Part shown: positions 26,505 to 34,007 of the stretch, piece after piece
Layout: each line of letters opens with the position of its first letter
How positions within the stretch are numbered: the first letter of the stretch is position 1
Assembly (NCBI GenBank): GCA_001543385.1
Contig: LPNH01000006.1
Coordinates: 1-64,000, forward strand
DNA: 64,000 nt
Direction: 5' to 3'
Source: Candidatus Hemicellulosilyticus sp. P3
GTDB lineage: Bacteria > Bacteroidota > Bacteroidia > Bacteroidales > P3
Position numbers and translations under genes: made by a program
The notes under the pieces: model-generated
Seen by the model: the letters and a program-made list of their open reading frames with translations, nothing else
Databases searched by the model: none
What the model was told of the DNA's origin: nothing

Positions 26505-27692
26505 CTATAGCGTTACGGCCATGAGTTCGAGCCACGTGCATTCCAACTCATATCGGGCGTCGAGAATGGACAACGATGCATCGTGGAAGAACTCGACAGA
26601 CTGGAGATAGGCCTCGAGCGATATTTCGCCCACTAAGAAGGCTTTGAGCAACAGCGCCTCACTGTCGTGACGGCTGTACAATTCGCTCAGACGGGATATC
26701 TCGGCCTGGAGCGCCTTGACGCGGTTGAACAGCATGCGCAAACGTCCGTAATGGTCGGCACCGGCCTGTTGCTCACCATAGCGCGATGTCTGCCACTCTA
26801 TCCGTGCGCTACGCACCTGCTTGCGACGGTTCCAAATCGGCACGTTGACACCCAGCACTACACCGCGGAATAAGCATTCCGCCTCGTATTCAGCGCCTAC
26901 GCCGGCCTGAATCAAAGGCAACGATCTGGACTTGGCCAACGCGAGGTTCGCCTCGTGAAAACTGGTGTGCGCGGCAGCCAGCCGCAGCTCAGGGGCGTGG
27001 GACTGCACCTGTCGGTACCAAGACTCAAAATCGTCGGGTAATGCTACCGGAGGGAAGCAGGTGTCGGCCAATACGACCGGATGGTTACCATTGAGTATGC
27101 CAAGTTCCTGCAGGCGACTTTCGCGTAAGGTTTGGAGTCGGGCCTGTTTGTTTTGCATGGCGGCCAACTCGAGCCGGGCCCGGTTGTATTGGATGATATT
27201 GCAGTCGCCCAAATCCATCCTCCGAGACATGGCTTCGACGACCTGCGCAGCCATGTCGGCACAATGCGTGTGGTGGGCTAACAAGGCATTGGCATAGACT
27301 ATATCGGCGCAAAGCCGCTGTGCCTCTAACAGCCACTGCTGCCGACGCAACAGCCAGTGGAGCTCGACAGTGTCTTTTTCCAAACGGCGCAGGCGACGCA
27401 TCCGATGGTAGCGGGTTGGAAGCGGAACGGGCTGCGACAGGCTGACACTCCATCGGTTGCTTTCGCCGGTGCGCGAAGCATGGAGGAACTCGAACGAAAG
27501 CTGCGGGTCGTCAAGCAACGGCGTCGCATCGACTTCGGCATGCCGAAGATCTTTTTGCCTATGCAGCAATTCATAGGAGGGGTTCTGCTGTAAGGATTCC
27601 AGCACGTGCCGGTAGTGTTGCTGTGCCATGGCAGGCATGGACGGCACCATTATCCAGAATGCAATGAACTGTAAAAGATATCGTTTTGTCAT
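26505..27692 (-). CDS. TolC family outer membrane efflux channel (CzcC/CusC-like)
   Basis: A 395-residue outer membrane channel subunit. The signal peptide (MTKRYLLQFIAFWIMVPSMPAMAQ) precedes two repeated helical regions of the OEP type: LQQNPSYELLHRQKDLRHAEVDA (about 34-56) and, in the second half, AAHTSFHEANLALAKSRSLPLIQAGVGAEY and GVVLGVNVPIWNRRKQVR, a very typical CzcC segment. It sits 12 bp after the adaptor gene. The length is at the short end for the family but complete. Confidence 0.88.
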   Translation of the reverse strand: MTKRYLLQFIAFWIMVPSMPAMAQQHYRHVLESLQQNPSYELLHRQKDLRHAEVDATPLLDDPQLSFEFLHASRTGESNRWSVSLSQPVPLPTRYHRMRRLRRLEKDTVELHWLLRRQQWLLEAQRLCADIVYANALLAHHTHCADMAAQVVEAMSRRMDLGDCNIIQYNRARLELAAMQNKQARLQTLRESRLQELGILNGNHPVVLADTCFPPVALPDDFESWYRQVQSHAPELRLAAAHTSFHEANLALAKSRSLPLIQAGVGAEYEAECLFRGVVLGVNVPIWNRRKQVRSARIEWQTSRYGEQQAGADHYGRLRMLFNRVKALQAEISRLSELYSRHDSEALLLKAFLVGEISLEAYLQSVEFFHDASLSILDARYELECTWLELMAVTL

Positions 27693-27704
27693 ACGGCAGC
27701 GGCT

Positions 27705-29204
27705 TTAGTGGGTGTGGAAATGACCGGCATGGGGGTCGGGGACGGCTGTCGCCTGCGCCATCTTGAGCATAACGGCACCTTTTGTAACAACCCGCTCGCC
27801 CGACTCCAGGCCGGAGGTTATGACTGTATGCAGCCCGTCGGTGGTGCCCAATGTGACTATACGCTTCTCGAAGCGTTCGGGGGTGTGCTGCACAAAGACA
27901 AAATGGTTGCCCATCTCTTCAACGACAGCGGTATTGGGCAATGTGAGAACGTTGCTGTCGGAAGCGGCGCAGATGTAGGCGGTTACAAAGGTGCCCGGCA
28001 CCCAGTCCACACTGTTGCGGACACGGAATGTGACGGGGATGAGCGGCCCTGACATCTCGGCGGAGCGTCCGTACCCTACGACGGAACCATCTAACTCAGC
28101 AAGGGTGTAGACATGTCCGCCAACGGCAAAATTGGCGGTGGTGATGCGGTGGAGCAACGGAAAGTGACGCGGCGGGACCTCGGCACGCACGATGAGTTCG
28201 CGATTCCGGGAGAGGAGCATAAGAGGTTGGCCTGCCTCGACGTAGGAGCCGTTGGTCACAGCAATCTCTTTGACATAGCCGCTGATAGGCGCTGTGGCTC
28301 GCGCTCCCTGGCCTGAGGTGTTGCGGCGGAGACTTTCGTACAATACTTTTGTCTCTTCATAGCGGGCCCGGCTACGATCAAGTTCGGCATGGGAAACGAT
28401 GTGTTCGTCAGCGAGCTGCTGCTGACGTTCATAGGTTGATTTGGCCTGGTCGTATGCCGCCGAGGCCTGCTGCAGGCGCACGGGCAGATTGACGTCGACC
28501 ATATCGCCGCTCTCGATACTGCATAGACGCTGACCGGCATGCACCGCAGCACCTTCGACTAACGAAGGGTCGGACAGCACGACAATGCCGGAGACTTTGG
28601 CAGTCACAACGCATTCGTCTCCTTGTGACGGAAGTATGCGCGCCGCTGTCCGGATTACGATGTCGAAAGGCGCAGATTGCACCGCAGCGGTGGCAAAGTC
28701 GATGTTCCAGCTTTGTTCTTTGGTGAAATGGATATCCCCTGACGGACGGTGGTGCGGATGTGCCGACCTGTGAAAGGATTCATGCGAATCGTAGACCTCC
28801 ACGGAGTCAATGTAAAGTGTGTCGGTAGCGCAGGAATGGCGGACAACAACTGTCAACCGCCCGACACCGGCCTGCCCGGGAGTGAGCCTGACGCGGTAGA
28901 TGCCCGGACGGACAGGCTTTTCGACCCGGACAGCGGCATTACGTCCGCCGACCTGCAAGCCAAGTGTGACCTGCGCCGAGTCGACAGGTTTGAAATCGGA
29001 CAATTGCGTCAGATGCACGGTCACAGATGACGGCATATCCACAATGAACGGCGTGGCCTCGGCATACAACTCATAACAGGCGCTATAAGCTGTATAGGAT
29101 TCTACATCGTGGTGTTCGTGCTCATGGCTATGATGATGGCAGGCGTAACAGATGAACAGGGAGCAAGCCGCCAGAAGATATGGTGATGGATGACGAAAAT
29201 GCAT
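27705..29204 (-). CDS. RND efflux periplasmic adaptor (CzcB-like), histidine-rich
   Basis: A 499-residue membrane fusion protein linking the pump to the outer channel. I start at ATG 29204 rather than the in-frame codon at 29237, because the latter falls inside the nested inverted repeat. A likely lipoprotein or secretion signal is followed by a histidine-rich metal-binding run (CHHHSHEHEHH, about residues 22-32), a beta-sandwich region, then the biotinyl-lipoyl-like half-motifs (VVTAKVSGIVVLSDPSLVEGA; ATAPISGYVKEIAV), the helical hairpin and barrel domains. The C terminus ends DPHAGHFHTH. Metal capture by these histidines is inference. Confidence 0.88.
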   Translation of the reverse strand: MHFRHPSPYLLAACSLFICYACHHHSHEHEHHDVESYTAYSACYELYAEATPFIVDMPSSVTVHLTQLSDFKPVDSAQVTLGLQVGGRNAAVRVEKPVRPGIYRVRLTPGQAGVGRLTVVVRHSCATDTLYIDSVEVYDSHESFHRSAHPHHRPSGDIHFTKEQSWNIDFATAAVQSAPFDIVIRTAARILPSQGDECVVTAKVSGIVVLSDPSLVEGAAVHAGQRLCSIESGDMVDVNLPVRLQQASAAYDQAKSTYERQQQLADEHIVSHAELDRSRARYEETKVLYESLRRNTSGQGARATAPISGYVKEIAVTNGSYVEAGQPLMLLSRNRELIVRAEVPPRHFPLLHRITTANFAVGGHVYTLAELDGSVVGYGRSAEMSGPLIPVTFRVRNSVDWVPGTFVTAYICAASDSNVLTLPNTAVVEEMGNHFVFVQHTPERFEKRIVTLGTTDGLHTVITSGLESGERVVTKGAVMLKMAQATAVPDPHAGHFHTH

Positions 29205-29211
29205 GGTGAAA

Positions 29212-29302
29212 CTTGTTAAACAATATGATGAAACCACTCATGTCCACCGGACAGCATTTGTCCGGCGGTGACGTTCTACTCTCGAAAATATTGTTTAACA
29301 AG
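29212..29302. repeat. Nested inverted repeat at the start of the metal-efflux adaptor gene
   Basis: Outer arms of 15 nt, CTTGTTAAACAATAT (29212-29226) and its perfect complement (29288-29302), enclose a 61-nt core. Inside, CCACCGGACA (29244-29253) pairs with TGTCCGGCGG (29259-29268) with one mismatch. The right outer arm contains the stop codon of the upstream gene, and the left arm ends 8 nt before the adaptor ATG. It could be a leader hairpin controlling translation, an operator, or an invertible segment. Confidence 0.85.
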
Positions 29303-29741
29303 CGGGGGGCGCACGCAATAATGACACCCGTTGTTCTCCGGGCGGAAGCGCTGCATAACACCTCACCGGCCGCAGACTCACCCCGGACAACGGCACTCGC
29401 GACTGCACATCGAAACAGGAGGGCAGGATGGAGGAATTAACGACAGCATCGGGAAGAACGGAGGTTCGCCCTTCTGCAACCGAGGCCGCCGTCGTCTGCG
29501 AAAGCACCTGCTGGAGTTTGCAGAAATCGAGCGGATGGCGGGAATGACGGTGACCTCCGGATGAGTCTCTATCGAGGTCGTTGCAATGGCAAGGAATTTC
29601 GTTTTCGAATACAATCCCTACACCCACCCCGCTGTCGTGGTGGTGATGCGGCACGACGGCATGGAACAGAATGACACTGCAAGCAAGGCTGAAGGCCAGC
29701 TTGGAGAGCAATGTGCACGTTCGGGTGGATGAGGATGGCAT
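29295..29741 (-). CDS. Small secreted histidine-rich protein (DUF6769-like, tentative)
   Basis: A 148-residue protein with an N-terminal hydrophobic signal (about residues 12-28) followed at once by VVPHHHHDSG and a second His/Cys patch, ENEIPCHCNDLDRDSSGGHRHSRH. Small proteins of this kind, with a signal and an HHHH motif, precede metal-efflux operons in Bacteroidales; I recall the label DUF6769 but cannot confirm it. It probably binds metal in the periplasm and may sense or deliver it to the pump. It is the first gene of the efflux operon; its stop codon lies inside the inverted repeat at 29288-29302, 91 bp before the adaptor start. Confidence 0.6.
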   Translation of the reverse strand: MPSSSTRTCTLLSKLAFSLACSVILFHAVVPHHHHDSGVGVGIVFENEIPCHCNDLDRDSSGGHRHSRHPLDFCKLQQVLSQTTAASVAEGRTSVLPDAVVNSSILPSCFDVQSRVPLSGVSLRPVRCYAALPPGEQRVSLLRAPPAC

Positions 29742-29762
29742 GACGATACAGCAGGTGATGTG

Positions 29763-30485
29763 CTACCGAAGATTATAGGTGACGGAGGTGACCACACGGA
29801 TGCGTTTGACCTGCGGTGTGTTGGAGTCACGCGGCTCGATGGTAAAAAGCCCTTGGTTGGCTTCGACGATTTTTCCTAAGCGGCTGCCGTAGTCGCGCGC
29901 GAACTGTTCGGCGGCAGTGCGGGCATTTCTGTTGGCCTCTTCTATCATCTCGGGCTTGATGTCGTTGAGTCCTTCGAAGTTGTATTCGACAGGGTTCTCC
30001 CACGTATCGCCACTGCCGACGGCGATACCCTTTTCGACAAGAGCCGACTGGCGGCTTTGCAGGTCGATGACAGCCTGGACTCGCGTCGTGTAGAGGGTGA
30101 TCACCGATTTGATGACGTAACGTGACGGAGCGTTGCTGCTATAACTGTCGGAATAGTGGTCGGTGATGGCAGGAGCCGAGACGGAAATCTCATCCTCGGA
30201 GAAGCCGTTTTCCTTGAGGAACTGGATTATCTGCTGATTTTTTGTGTTGACGGAAGCATAGAGCTGCACCAGATCGTTGCCGGCTTCTTTGTAGGAGATG
30301 GGGTAGATGGCACGGTCGGCCATGACCTCACGCTCGCAAAGGCCGCGGACGCTCACCGTATGGTCGTAAGTTTTGAAAAGGCGTACCGCAAACAGCAGGA
30401 AGAGCCCTAATACAACGACGCTTAACAGCAACCACATGCCACGAGGCATAACAGGACAACGACGGGTCTGATCGGATTCAGTCAT
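29763..30485 (-). CDS. SIMPL domain protein (DUF541)
   Basis: A 240-residue single-pass membrane protein: a transmembrane segment at about 17-37 (MWLLLSVVVLGLFLLFAV) and a periplasmic SIMPL domain. Typical parts are SVRGLCEREVMADRAIYPISYKEAGNDLVQLYASV, FLKENGFSEDEISVSAPAITDHYSDSY and the C-terminal IRVVTSVTYNL. SIMPL proteins form oligomers and occur in envelope stress contexts; no enzymatic role is established. It lies just 21 bp upstream of the small His-rich gene on the same strand and may belong to the same transcript. Confidence 0.87.
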   Translation of the reverse strand: MTESDQTRRCPVMPRGMWLLLSVVVLGLFLLFAVRLFKTYDHTVSVRGLCEREVMADRAIYPISYKEAGNDLVQLYASVNTKNQQIIQFLKENGFSEDEISVSAPAITDHYSDSYSSNAPSRYVIKSVITLYTTRVQAVIDLQSRQSALVEKGIAVGSGDTWENPVEYNFEGLNDIKPEMIEEANRNARTAAEQFARDYGSRLGKIVEANQGLFTIEPRDSNTPQVKRIRVVTSVTYNLR

Positions 30486-30515
30486 GAGTGAAGGTTTGGG
30501 GATTGACGGAAAAGA

Positions 30516-30546
30516 AGGGTAGCGCGTCAGTGCGACACACTACCCT
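30516..30546 (-). terminator. Possible terminator of the VOR operon
   Basis: AGGGTAG (30516-30522) pairs with CTACCCT (30540-30546), with an inner GTC/GAC pair. On the minus strand it is followed by only a moderate T-rich tract (TCTTTTCC). It lies between the VOR gamma gene and the SIMPL gene. Confidence 0.5.
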
Positions 30547-30572
30547 GCTTGTTGATGCATACGGAGTCCGGT

Positions 30573-31124
30573 TTAAAGAACCTGAACAGCCTCGATGAGG
30601 CCTTTGCCCAACTCGATGGCCTCCTCATTCTGCGGAATGAGATTGTGGTGACGGGCCGGCAAGGACTTTTCGAGACCTTTGTGGATGAATTCCGAACCGA
30701 CAATCGGTTTCAACTTCAAGAAACCACCCAGCACGACCATATTGAAGACTTTGGAGATACCCATCTCCTGGGCTTTCTGCGTGGCAGCAATCTTGTAGAT
30801 GTTGATGTCTTTGCGGGTCGGCGCGTGGGTGATGCCGTTGGGGTCGTAGATGAGCAGACCGCCCGGCTTGACACTTTTCTCAAATTTGTCTAACGACTGC
30901 TGGTTGAGAACGATGGCGGTGTCGTACTTGCTGATGATGGGCGAGCAGATGCGCTCGTCGCTGACGATGACGGTGACGTTGGCTGTGCCGCCGCGCTGCT
31001 CAGGGCCATAGGAGGGCATCCAGCAGACTTCTTTATCTTCCATAACGCCGGAATAGGCCAAGATTTTGCCCATCGAGAGCACACCCTGTCCACCAAAGCC
31101 AGCGATGATTATTTCTTCTGTCAT
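30573..31124 (-). CDS. 2-oxoacid:ferredoxin oxidoreductase gamma subunit
   Basis: A 183-residue protein of the pyruvate/ketoisovalerate oxidoreductase catalytic (POR gamma) family. The opening EEIIIAGFGGQGVLSMGKILAYSG and the following SYGPEQRGGTANVTVIVSD are diagnostic. It forms the fourth subunit of a four-part enzyme that oxidatively decarboxylates branched-chain 2-oxoacids (or 2-oxoglutarate) with CoA, reducing ferredoxin; the reaction is reversible in anaerobes. It is last in the operon ferredoxin - VorB - TPP subunit - gamma, 52 bp after the TPP subunit. Substrate is inferred only from the VorB-type alpha subunit. Confidence 0.9.
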   Translation of the reverse strand: MTEEIIIAGFGGQGVLSMGKILAYSGVMEDKEVCWMPSYGPEQRGGTANVTVIVSDERICSPIISKYDTAIVLNQQSLDKFEKSVKPGGLLIYDPNGITHAPTRKDINIYKIAATQKAQEMGISKVFNMVVLGGFLKLKPIVGSEFIHKGLEKSLPARHHNLIPQNEEAIELGKGLIEAVQVL

Positions 31125-31176
31125 GATTGTAATGTTTTTATTGATACGATATGCGTGGGGTCACGCCGCGTAAAAT

Positions 31177-31956
31177 TTATTTCTTAACGATTTCTCCGTC
31201 GACTTTGATGTCGCCCAGCGGATATTTGGGGAACATGTTCTCCTCCATCCATTTGTTGGCCTGGACAGGAGTCATTTTCCAACCCGAGTTGCAGCTGGAG
31301 ACGATTTCGACAAAACTGACACCTTTCTCAAGTTTCTGATTCTCGAAAGCCTTTTTGAGGGCCGCCTTGGCCTTGCGGACGTTGGCAGGAGTGTGGACGC
31401 TCTGGCGGGTGACATAGTATGTGCCGGGAAGTTCGGCCAACAACTCGGTGACCTGGAAGGGCCAGCCGTTGAGTTTCTGGTCGCGGCCGTAGGGGGTGGT
31501 GGCTGTTTTCATGCCCAGCAATGTGGTGGGTGCCATCTGGCCGCCCGTCATGCCATAGATGCCGTTGTTGATGAAGACCATGGTGATGTTCTCGCCACGG
31601 TTGCAGGCATGGATGGTCTCGGCGGTGCCGATGGCGGCCAGGTCGCCGTCACCTTGATAGGTGAAGACGTAGCAGTCGGGGTTGAGACGCTTGATGGCGG
31701 TGGCGACAGCCGGGGCACGGCCATGGGCCGCCTCCTGGAAGTCGACATCGAAATAGTTGTAGGCCATGACCGAGCATCCGACAGGCGAGACGCCGATGGT
31801 CTTGTCCTGGATGCCGAGTTCGTCGATAACCTCGGCAATGATACGGTGTGCCGTACCGTGACCGCAGCCCGGACAGTAGTGCATGGTGGCGTCGGTCAGA
31901 ACTTTTGTCTTGGTGTAAACCAGATTCTCAGGTTTTACAATATCTAAATTTGCCAT
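31177..31956 (-). CDS. 2-oxoacid:ferredoxin oxidoreductase TPP-binding subunit
   Basis: A 259-residue subunit that binds thiamine pyrophosphate. The CPGCGHGTAHRIIAEVIDELGI segment (about residues 28-49) is the hallmark; the GDGD motif (TYQGDGDLAAIGTAETIHACNRGENITMVFINNGIYGMTGGQ, about residues 99-140) holds the magnesium-diphosphate. It is the second catalytic part of the VOR/KOR-type enzyme, encoded 57 bp after vorB. Both substrate classes share this sequence, so VOR versus KOR cannot be settled from it alone. Confidence 0.92.
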   Translation of the reverse strand: MANLDIVKPENLVYTKTKVLTDATMHYCPGCGHGTAHRIIAEVIDELGIQDKTIGVSPVGCSVMAYNYFDVDFQEAAHGRAPAVATAIKRLNPDCYVFTYQGDGDLAAIGTAETIHACNRGENITMVFINNGIYGMTGGQMAPTTLLGMKTATTPYGRDQKLNGWPFQVTELLAELPGTYYVTRQSVHTPANVRKAKAALKKAFENQKLEKGVSFVEIVSSCNSGWKMTPVQANKWMEENMFPKYPLGDIKVDGEIVKK

Positions 31957-32013
31957 GTTATTTCTTTTTAAGGTCTTTGTTTGATTGAAGGTCTCTATAG
32001 TTCCTTAATCGCC

Positions 32014-33096
32014 TTATTTGATAATTTTGTTTTCCATTGCCTCAAGCACCTCTTCGGGAGTGGGGATGATGCCACCGAAGCGCCCGTAGTGCTCGATGGG
32101 TATCTTGCACTCGGCAGCCAGTTTGACATCTTCTATCATCTGCCCGGCGCTCATCTCGACGCAAAGCATACCCTTGACTTTGGCAGCCAGACGGGCTATC
32201 TCTTTCTTGGGGAAGGGGAACAGGGTGATGAGACGGAGCAGGCCGACTTTGAGACCTTTGGCACGGGCAAGCTCCATGGACTTCATGGCAATGCGGGCCG
32301 AGGTGCCGTAGGCTACGAAAATGTAGTCGGCATCCTCGCAGTTGAGCGCTTCGAAACGCACCTCTTTCTCCTCCATCTCACGGTATTTTCTCTGCAGCTT
32401 CTCGTTGAAGACCTCCTGACGTGCCGAATCGAGTTCCAGCGAGGTGATGATGTTGTGGCCGCGGCCGGCAGGTTTGCCCCATGTGCCCCACGGTGCGTTC
32501 TTGCGGCGCTCCTCCTCTGTCCAACGGGGGACAAATTCACGCACATAGCATTTCTCCATGCACTGACCGATGGCTCCGTCGGTGAGGATCAGAACCGGGT
32601 TGCGGTATTTGAATGCAATGTCCCAGGCATCGAAGACGAAATCATACATCTCCTGCACACTGGAGGGGGCGATGGTGTAGAGCTGATAGTCACCGTGACC
32701 ACCGCCTTTGACACTCTGGAAATAGTCGCTCTGGGCGGGCTGGATGGTGCCCAGGCCGGGACCGCCGCGCATGGCGTTCATGATGACGCAAGGAATCTCG
32801 GCGCCGGCCAGGTAGGTCAGACCTTCCTGCATAAGGGAAATTCCGGGCGAGGACGACGAGGTGGCCACTTTCTTGCCTGTGGCGGCACCGCCATAGACCA
32901 TATTGATGGAGGCCAGCTCGGATTCGGCCTGCAACACCACCATGCCGGTGGTCTCCCAGGGCTTCTCGGCCATCAGGGTTTCCATGACTTCGGACTGCGG
33001 TGTGATGGGGTAGCCGAAATAACCGTCAGTACCGCTGGCAATCATTGCATGGGCAATAGCCTCATTGCCCTTCATAAGTTTCAGTTCTTTTGCCAT
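32014..33096 (-). CDS. vorB: 3-methyl-2-oxobutanoate:ferredoxin oxidoreductase subunit VorB
   Basis: A 360-residue alpha subunit. KGNEAIAHAMIASGTDGYFGYPITPQSEVME at the start and SSSSPGISLMQEGLTYLAGAEIPCVI with MRGGPGLGTIQPAQSDYFQ (about residues 109-130) are characteristic of the VorB/KorA pyrimidine-binding subunit. The C-terminal transketolase-like domain contains LRLITLFPFPKKEIARLA. It supports anaerobic branched-chain amino-acid metabolism, making acyl-CoA and reduced ferredoxin. It lies 21 bp downstream of the ferredoxin subunit gene. The VorB name follows closest-family recognition; a KorA role is possible. Confidence 0.9.
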   Translation of the reverse strand: MAKELKLMKGNEAIAHAMIASGTDGYFGYPITPQSEVMETLMAEKPWETTGMVVLQAESELASINMVYGGAATGKKVATSSSSPGISLMQEGLTYLAGAEIPCVIMNAMRGGPGLGTIQPAQSDYFQSVKGGGHGDYQLYTIAPSSVQEMYDFVFDAWDIAFKYRNPVLILTDGAIGQCMEKCYVREFVPRWTEEERRKNAPWGTWGKPAGRGHNIITSLELDSARQEVFNEKLQRKYREMEEKEVRFEALNCEDADYIFVAYGTSARIAMKSMELARAKGLKVGLLRLITLFPFPKKEIARLAAKVKGMLCVEMSAGQMIEDVKLAAECKIPIEHYGRFGGIIPTPEEVLEAMENKIIK

Positions 33097-33117
33097 TGTA
33101 TCTTTTCTTTTACTTAT

Positions 33118-33336
33118 TTAACATTTGACTTTGTAAACGGAGATGACGCCGTCAGGGCAGACAATGGCGCAACTGGCGCAGCCGATGCAGTTGTCGTTGA
33201 CGGTTTGGGTGTAGTTGTAACCCTTGCCGTTTACGTTTTTAGATAATTCGATACAGTGCATTGGGCAGTGCTCGATACAAACACCACAGCCTTTGCAACG
33301 CTCGGTATCGATAACGATTTGACCTTTAAATGCCAT
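33118..33336 (-). CDS. 2x[4Fe-4S] ferredoxin, VOR delta subunit
   Basis: A 72-residue ferredoxin with two cluster motifs: CKGCGVCIEHCP (about residues 14-25) and CIGCASCAIVCP (about 51-62). Each has C-x2-C-x2-C-x3-CP spacing, so two [4Fe-4S] clusters pass electrons from the thiamine site. It is the first gene of the operon, with a promoter-like TAACTTTG at 33421-33428 on the minus strand. The length is typical for VOR/KOR delta subunits. Confidence 0.93.
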   Translation of the reverse strand: MAFKGQIVIDTERCKGCGVCIEHCPMHCIELSKNVNGKGYNYTQTVNDNCIGCASCAIVCPDGVISVYKVKC

Positions 33337-33420
33337 AGCTTGAATTTTATGTGATTAGATTAATAATAAATGGTTCGCTTGATCGGACAGCGGACAGCGC
33401 CCCCCGACGCAGTGAGGTTG

Positions 33421-33506
33421 CAAAGTTACATTTTTTTTCCGACACTCAACAGCCATGCACAAAATAAATTTACGTGGAAATATAATGAAATTATTTAGTA
33501 ACTTTG
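33421..33506. promoter_or_regulatory. Divergent promoters for the VOR operon and DUF1573 gene
   Basis: Minus strand TAACTTTG at 33421-33428 reads toward the VOR operon; plus strand TAACTTTG at 33499-33506 reads toward the DUF1573 gene 33 nt away. Both match TAnnTTTG. The -33 elements are unclear. Confidence 0.55.
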
Positions 33507-33538
33507 CAACTTGTATAACAACCTTCATTCCATTCATT

Positions 33539-33949
33539 ATGAAAAAAATATTCATTTTGAGCATGATTGCCCTGTTTGCATCGAGTTTCGCCTGCGCACA
33601 GGATGTAGCCAACGCACAGGACACCGCCAACGGCCCGAAGATCCAGTTTGAGTCCATCATTCACGATTACGGCACCTTACAAAAAGGAGGAGACGGCAAC
33701 TGCGAGTTCACTTTCACCAATACCGGCAACGAACCGCTCATTTTGTCGAATGTGCGCGCCAGCTGCGGATGCACCACGCCGTCGTGGACGCAGAAACCGG
33801 TCATGCCCGGCCAAAAAGGCACTATCGCGGTGCGTTACAACACCAACAACCCCGGCGGCTTCACCAAGAGCATCACGGTGACATCCAACGCGGTGAACAA
33901 CCCCCGTATTCAACTTAAAATCAAAGGGAACGTATTGAAACCTGAATGA
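33539..33949 (+). CDS. DUF1573 domain secreted protein
   Basis: A 136-residue exported protein. ATG 33539 is chosen because it gives a clean signal peptide (MKKIFILSMIALFASSFACAQ) and lies after the promoter at 33499; the in-frame ATG at 33455 lies before it. The mature part is a single DUF1573 beta-sandwich: IQFESIIHDYGTLQKGGDGNCEFTFTNTGNEPL and VRASCGCTTPSW (the conserved SCGCT), then SITVTSNAVNNPRIQLKIKG. DUF1573 proteins are abundant in Bacteroidetes periplasms; function unknown. It is followed 58 bp later by an aminotransferase. Confidence 0.87.
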   Translation: MKKIFILSMIALFASSFACAQDVANAQDTANGPKIQFESIIHDYGTLQKGGDGNCEFTFTNTGNEPLILSNVRASCGCTTPSWTQKPVMPGQKGTIAVRYNTNNPGGFTKSITVTSNAVNNPRIQLKIKGNVLKPE

Positions 33950-34007
33950 GACAACGGCTGCTGTCAAGTCAAGCCTTTTTAACTAACAAAAAACAAAGAT
34001 AACTATT

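Noticed and set aside
29212-29302. Insertion-sequence remnant
   Set aside because: There is no transposase fragment or target-site duplication; the repeat is better explained as a regulatory or invertible structure.
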